Source: an uncultured Clostridiaceae bacterium (GTDB taxonomy: Bacteria; Bacillota; Clostridia; TANB77; CAG-508). Taken from it: a stretch of 7,573 nucleotides of DNA. The stretch is from assembly GCA_958417695.1 (NCBI GenBank), contig CATZDQ010000075.1:1-7573 (forward strand), in the 5' to 3' direction. The notes under the pieces are model-generated. The model had not been told where the DNA came from. It worked only from the letters and a program-made list of their open reading frames with translations, and did no database searches. Positions 5,532-7,573 of this stretch are shown in pieces. Position numbers and translations under genes: made by a program. Each line of letters begins with the position of its first letter. Position 1 is the stretch's first letter.

Positions 5532-6773
5532 CTAACTTCTCATTTGTTTTAACATCATATCTGCAAACACGCCATAACCAGTCGTTGGGTCATTTACTAA
5601 AACATGGGTTACCGCACCTATAAACTTACCATTTTGAATAATTGGTGAGCCACTCATTCCCTGAATAATTCCACCCGTTTTTTGTAATAGTTGTTCGTCT
5701 GTTACTTTAATCTGCATACTTTTATTGTCCTGATGATTGCCTGTATAAATCTTTTGAATTTCAATATCATAGGTTTTCTTTTTCCCAGTTTCAATCTCAC
5801 AAATAATCTGTGCTTTTCCTAGCTTTATTTCTTCCCTACTTGCTACTTCCATTTCTGGATTAGTAATAGATAAATAATTTTTATTAATTACTTTTCCAAA
5901 AATACCAAAAGACGTATTTTTAGATACTTCTCCTACTCTTTTACTTCCTTCTATACTACCTCTAATTTCTCCTGGTTTTCCTTTTTCTCCTTTTGTTACA
6001 GATACAATATTGGCTGTTACTAACTCACCATTTGCAATGGTAATTAAATCACCTGTATCTACATCTGTAATACCATGACCTAAAGAAGCAAACATACCAG
6101 TCGATGGTTCATAAAAAGTAGCTGTTCCCACACCTGCTGCTGCATCTCTAACCCATAAACCTAGTTTATACTCATTTTCCTTTGTCTTAACAGGTACCAT
6201 GCTAGTTGTTTGAATCTGCTCATCTTTTCGATAAGTTACTTCTATCTTTTCTCCTTTAGATTCATTAACTGTTTCAATTAAATCTGCTGTACAAGTAATA
6301 GCCGTTTCATTAATGGAAACTATCATATCGCCTTCTTCTATCCCTGTATTTTCATATGGTTTACTACCTTCTATTTCAGACATACCTACTACTAATACAC
6401 CATTGGTATATAACTTTAATCCCATAGAATTTCCTAACGGAATCACAGTTGTCTTAGGAATGACAGATACGCTTACATTTTTTACTGAAAACATATCAAA
6501 TAAATTTAAACTAGCACTTACTTTACCTACTTGTGTTAAATTATCTCCTTGCTCTGTTACTACAGAAGCTTCTTGTGTCCTACCCATTTGATAACTTCCT
6601 ATATTCGGGTTTGAATTTTCAATTTCTTTCATATGCACACCCCACAATGTTGCTAAGTTTATCTTTTCACCTTGCATGAGTACAATACTTGTTGGAAATA
6701 AAGTAATATTGGCTATATAGATATATACAATTAACAAGATACATAATAATAATCCTATTTTTAATTTTTTCAC
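5532..6773 (-). CDS. spoIVB: SpoIVB serine peptidase (pro-sigma-K checkpoint)
   Basis: SpoIVB is an S55-family serine protease made in the forespore and exported to the space between the two spore membranes. There it cleaves SpoIVFA, releasing the SpoIVFB protease that activates sigma-K in the mother cell. This 413-residue protein (about 426 in B. subtilis) has an N-terminal signal/anchor helix (6-24), a PDZ domain (about 112-196) with the GIEEGDMIVSINE loop (144-156), and the peptidase domain. The catalytic His is H233 in LGHG and the Ser is S374 in GMSGSP. D359 sits where the B. subtilis triad Asp is expected, since the published H236, D363 and S378 are all offset by 3-4. All catalytic residues are therefore intact. 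The start is GTG at 6771-6773, with AGAGGG 8 bases upstream. The neighbouring ECF operon converges on it, so they are not co-transcribed. Confidence 0.95.
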   Translation of the reverse strand: MKKLKIGLLLCILLIVYIYIANITLFPTSIVLMQGEKINLATLWGVHMKEIENSNPNIGSYQMGRTQEASVVTEQGDNLTQVGKVSASLNLFDMFSVKNVSVSVIPKTTVIPLGNSMGLKLYTNGVLVVGMSEIEGSKPYENTGIEEGDMIVSINETAITCTADLIETVNESKGEKIEVTYRKDEQIQTTSMVPVKTKENEYKLGLWVRDAAAGVGTATFYEPSTGMFASLGHGITDVDTGDLITIANGELVTANIVSVTKGEKGKPGEIRGSIEGSKRVGEVSKNTSFGIFGKVINKNYLSITNPEMEVASREEIKLGKAQIICEIETGKKKTYDIEIQKIYTGNHQDNKSMQIKVTDEQLLQKTGGIIQGMSGSPIIQNGKFIGAVTHVLVNDPTTGYGVFADMMLKQMRS

Positions 6774-6796
6774 AATCTTAGCCCTCTTTTCATTTT

Positions 6797-6826
6797 TATT
6801 GTAACCATTTTTGTATAAAAAAATGC
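6797..6826 (-). promoter_or_regulatory. Forespore (sigma-F/G-like) promoter of spoIVB
   Basis: On the - strand GCATT (6822-6826) matches 4 of 5 bases of the sigma-F -35 GYWTA. After 15 bases comes GGTTACAATA (6797-6806), which fits the sigma-F -10 GGNRANANTW at 9 of 10 positions. The predicted start near 6790 leaves a very short leader that begins at the ribosome site. B. subtilis spoIVB is expressed in the forespore, mainly by sigma-G. A rival sigma-A reading, TTGATA (6836-6841) with an 18-base spacer to TATACA (6812-6817), cannot be excluded. Confidence 0.5.
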
Positions 6827-6864
6827 AAAAAAAATTATCAAAAATTTTACTTTTGATAATTTTT
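6827..6864 (-). terminator. AT-rich hairpin ending the rightmost gene
   Basis: AAAAATTATCAAAA (6830-6843) and TTTTGATAATTTTT (6851-6864) form a perfect 14-base inverted repeat around a 7-base loop, with a T-run after it on the - strand. It lies about 34 bases past the stop of the last gene and directly abuts the spoIVB -35. The stem has only one G-C pair, so termination may be leaky. Confidence 0.6.
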
Positions 6865-6898
6865 TAAATTTTATATTTTTTATTTCTATCCTTCTTCT

Positions 6899-7573
6899 TT
6901 ATGTGCCAAAATAGAAATTGGTTTTATATAAATCATAACGTTCTCTACCCAATGCTGTTAAATAGGCCCTTCGCAAACTCGTACCTTTGATATTTTTCTT
7001 TTCAAAATCTTTCTCTTCTCTACCTGCATCAAATATCTTGACACTTCCAGAAATAATATCATCAATACTATATGTTTCCGATACATTTACTAAACAATTG
7101 TAATCTTTTGCATTGGCATGTGGATAATAATAAACTTCGTTATCATCTGAAATCGTAATAGTTTGTCTTTCAAAATCTACATTCTTATAACAACCGACTA
7201 TAGGACTGTTGGTAATTTCTTTACAACCTGGTAGATGTGCTTGTCCATCTTCTGATAATACATATAAAGAATCTGTGGTAACAACTTCTTTATTCTTATT
7301 ATTCGTCATAATACAATAATTATTAAAGAACTTTGTTCCAATCGGTACTCCTTGCATAAAAGTTGCCACTGATACATGATTTACAATTTTATCCCAATTT
7401 TCCTCTGAAAATATAGGTAATACAAATTCATAGGTATTGGCTGTTCCTTCATTATAGTTGGCAATAGCTGCTGCCAAATTGCTTTGAATAGAATTTCTAA
7501 TAACAGACATTCTATTTTCTTGGAAAGTAGAACCTTCTAATAAAGGATTATTATTCTTTCCCACTTGGAAAAT
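6899..7573 (-). CDS. Unrecognised protein with possible metal-binding Cys/His pairs (5' end missing)
   Basis: The frame is open from the window edge to a TAA at 6899-6901, giving 224 visible residues. A GTG at 7562-7564 could be a start, but no ribosome site precedes it and the frame stays open, so the gene most likely begins outside the window. The visible part has no membrane helix. It runs from NPLLEGSTFQENRMSVIRNS through an Ala-rich helix, a YEFVLPIFSEENWDKI segment and a FMQGVPIGTKFFNNY segment to a mixed C-terminal half. Counting the GTG codon as 1, AHLPGC (H110, C114), GC at 124-125 and PHANAKDYNC (H149, C157) space His and Cys as if for metal binding or disulphides. I do not recognise the family; a surface or pilus-associated protein is only a vague impression. 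It reads toward spoIVB, with a hairpin between them. Confidence 0.6.
   Translation of the reverse strand: MFQVGKNNNPLLEGSTFQENRMSVIRNSIQSNLAAAIANYNEGTANTYEFVLPIFSEENWDKIVNHVSVATFMQGVPIGTKFFNNYCIMTNNKNKEVVTTDSLYVLSEDGQAHLPGCKEITNSPIVGCYKNVDFERQTITISDDNEVYYYPHANAKDYNCLVNVSETYSIDDIISGSVKIFDAGREEKDFEKKNIKGTSLRRAYLTALGRERYDLYKTNFYFGT

Noticed and set aside
6313..6591. Open + strand frame of 92 codons
   Set aside because: It is antisense to the PDZ and N-terminal region of spoIVB, where the reading on the other strand is clearly conserved.
6800..6805. TGTAAC on the + strand as a second target of the ECF sigma factor
   Set aside because: It overlaps the spoIVB -10, has no ECF -10 downstream, and would drive only antisense transcription of the rightmost gene.

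Overview
The window comes from a low-G+C, endospore-forming member of the Clostridia. Three things support this: AT-rich intergenic DNA, two sporulation-linked genes (spoVG and spoIVB), and a Firmicutes-type MurC. A Lachnospirales or Cellulosilyticum-like genome is my best guess, but that is inference. No rRNA, tRNA, CRISPR array, insertion sequence or phage gene is visible. Most genes stand alone, each with its own promoter-like sequence and hairpin terminator.

Left part (1-1984). The 3' end of an unrecognised + strand gene (1-174) converges on a - strand gene for a membrane-anchored polysaccharide deacetylase (236-1762). This protein has two N-terminal membrane helices, about three Ig-like repeats and an intact NodB catalytic domain. 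One hairpin at 188-231 can end both transcripts. The deacetylase has a strong extended -10 promoter. Just upstream of it lie phased TGTAA repeats that resemble WalR or PhoP boxes.

Middle (1985-3962). spoVG (-) and murC (+) are divergent across about 316 bases of regulatory DNA. spoVG has a near-textbook sigma-H promoter, with the same 11-base spacer I recall for B. subtilis spoVG, and an inverted repeat at its predicted transcript start. murC has a sigma-A promoter, a weaker sigma-K-like candidate upstream, and a leader in which two hairpins could compete for the Shine-Dalgarno region.

Right part (4129-5476). An ECF sigma factor gene overlaps by 14 bases a gene for a membrane-spanning zinc-finger (HxxxCxxC) anti-sigma factor. 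The anti-sigma has an outer domain of about 190 residues, so the pair looks like a surface-stress signalling module.

Right end (5532-7573). spoIVB (-, GTG start) encodes the forespore serine protease that triggers pro-sigma-K processing. It is preceded by a sigma-F/G-like promoter and an AT-rich hairpin that ends the last gene. That last gene (-, 5' end outside the window) is unrecognised.

The shared theme is cell envelope and sporulation: precursor synthesis (MurC), glycan modification (deacetylase), envelope sensing (ECF pair), and sporulation control (SpoVG, SpoIVB). No clearly new system stands out. The most interesting material is regulatory DNA between the genes.
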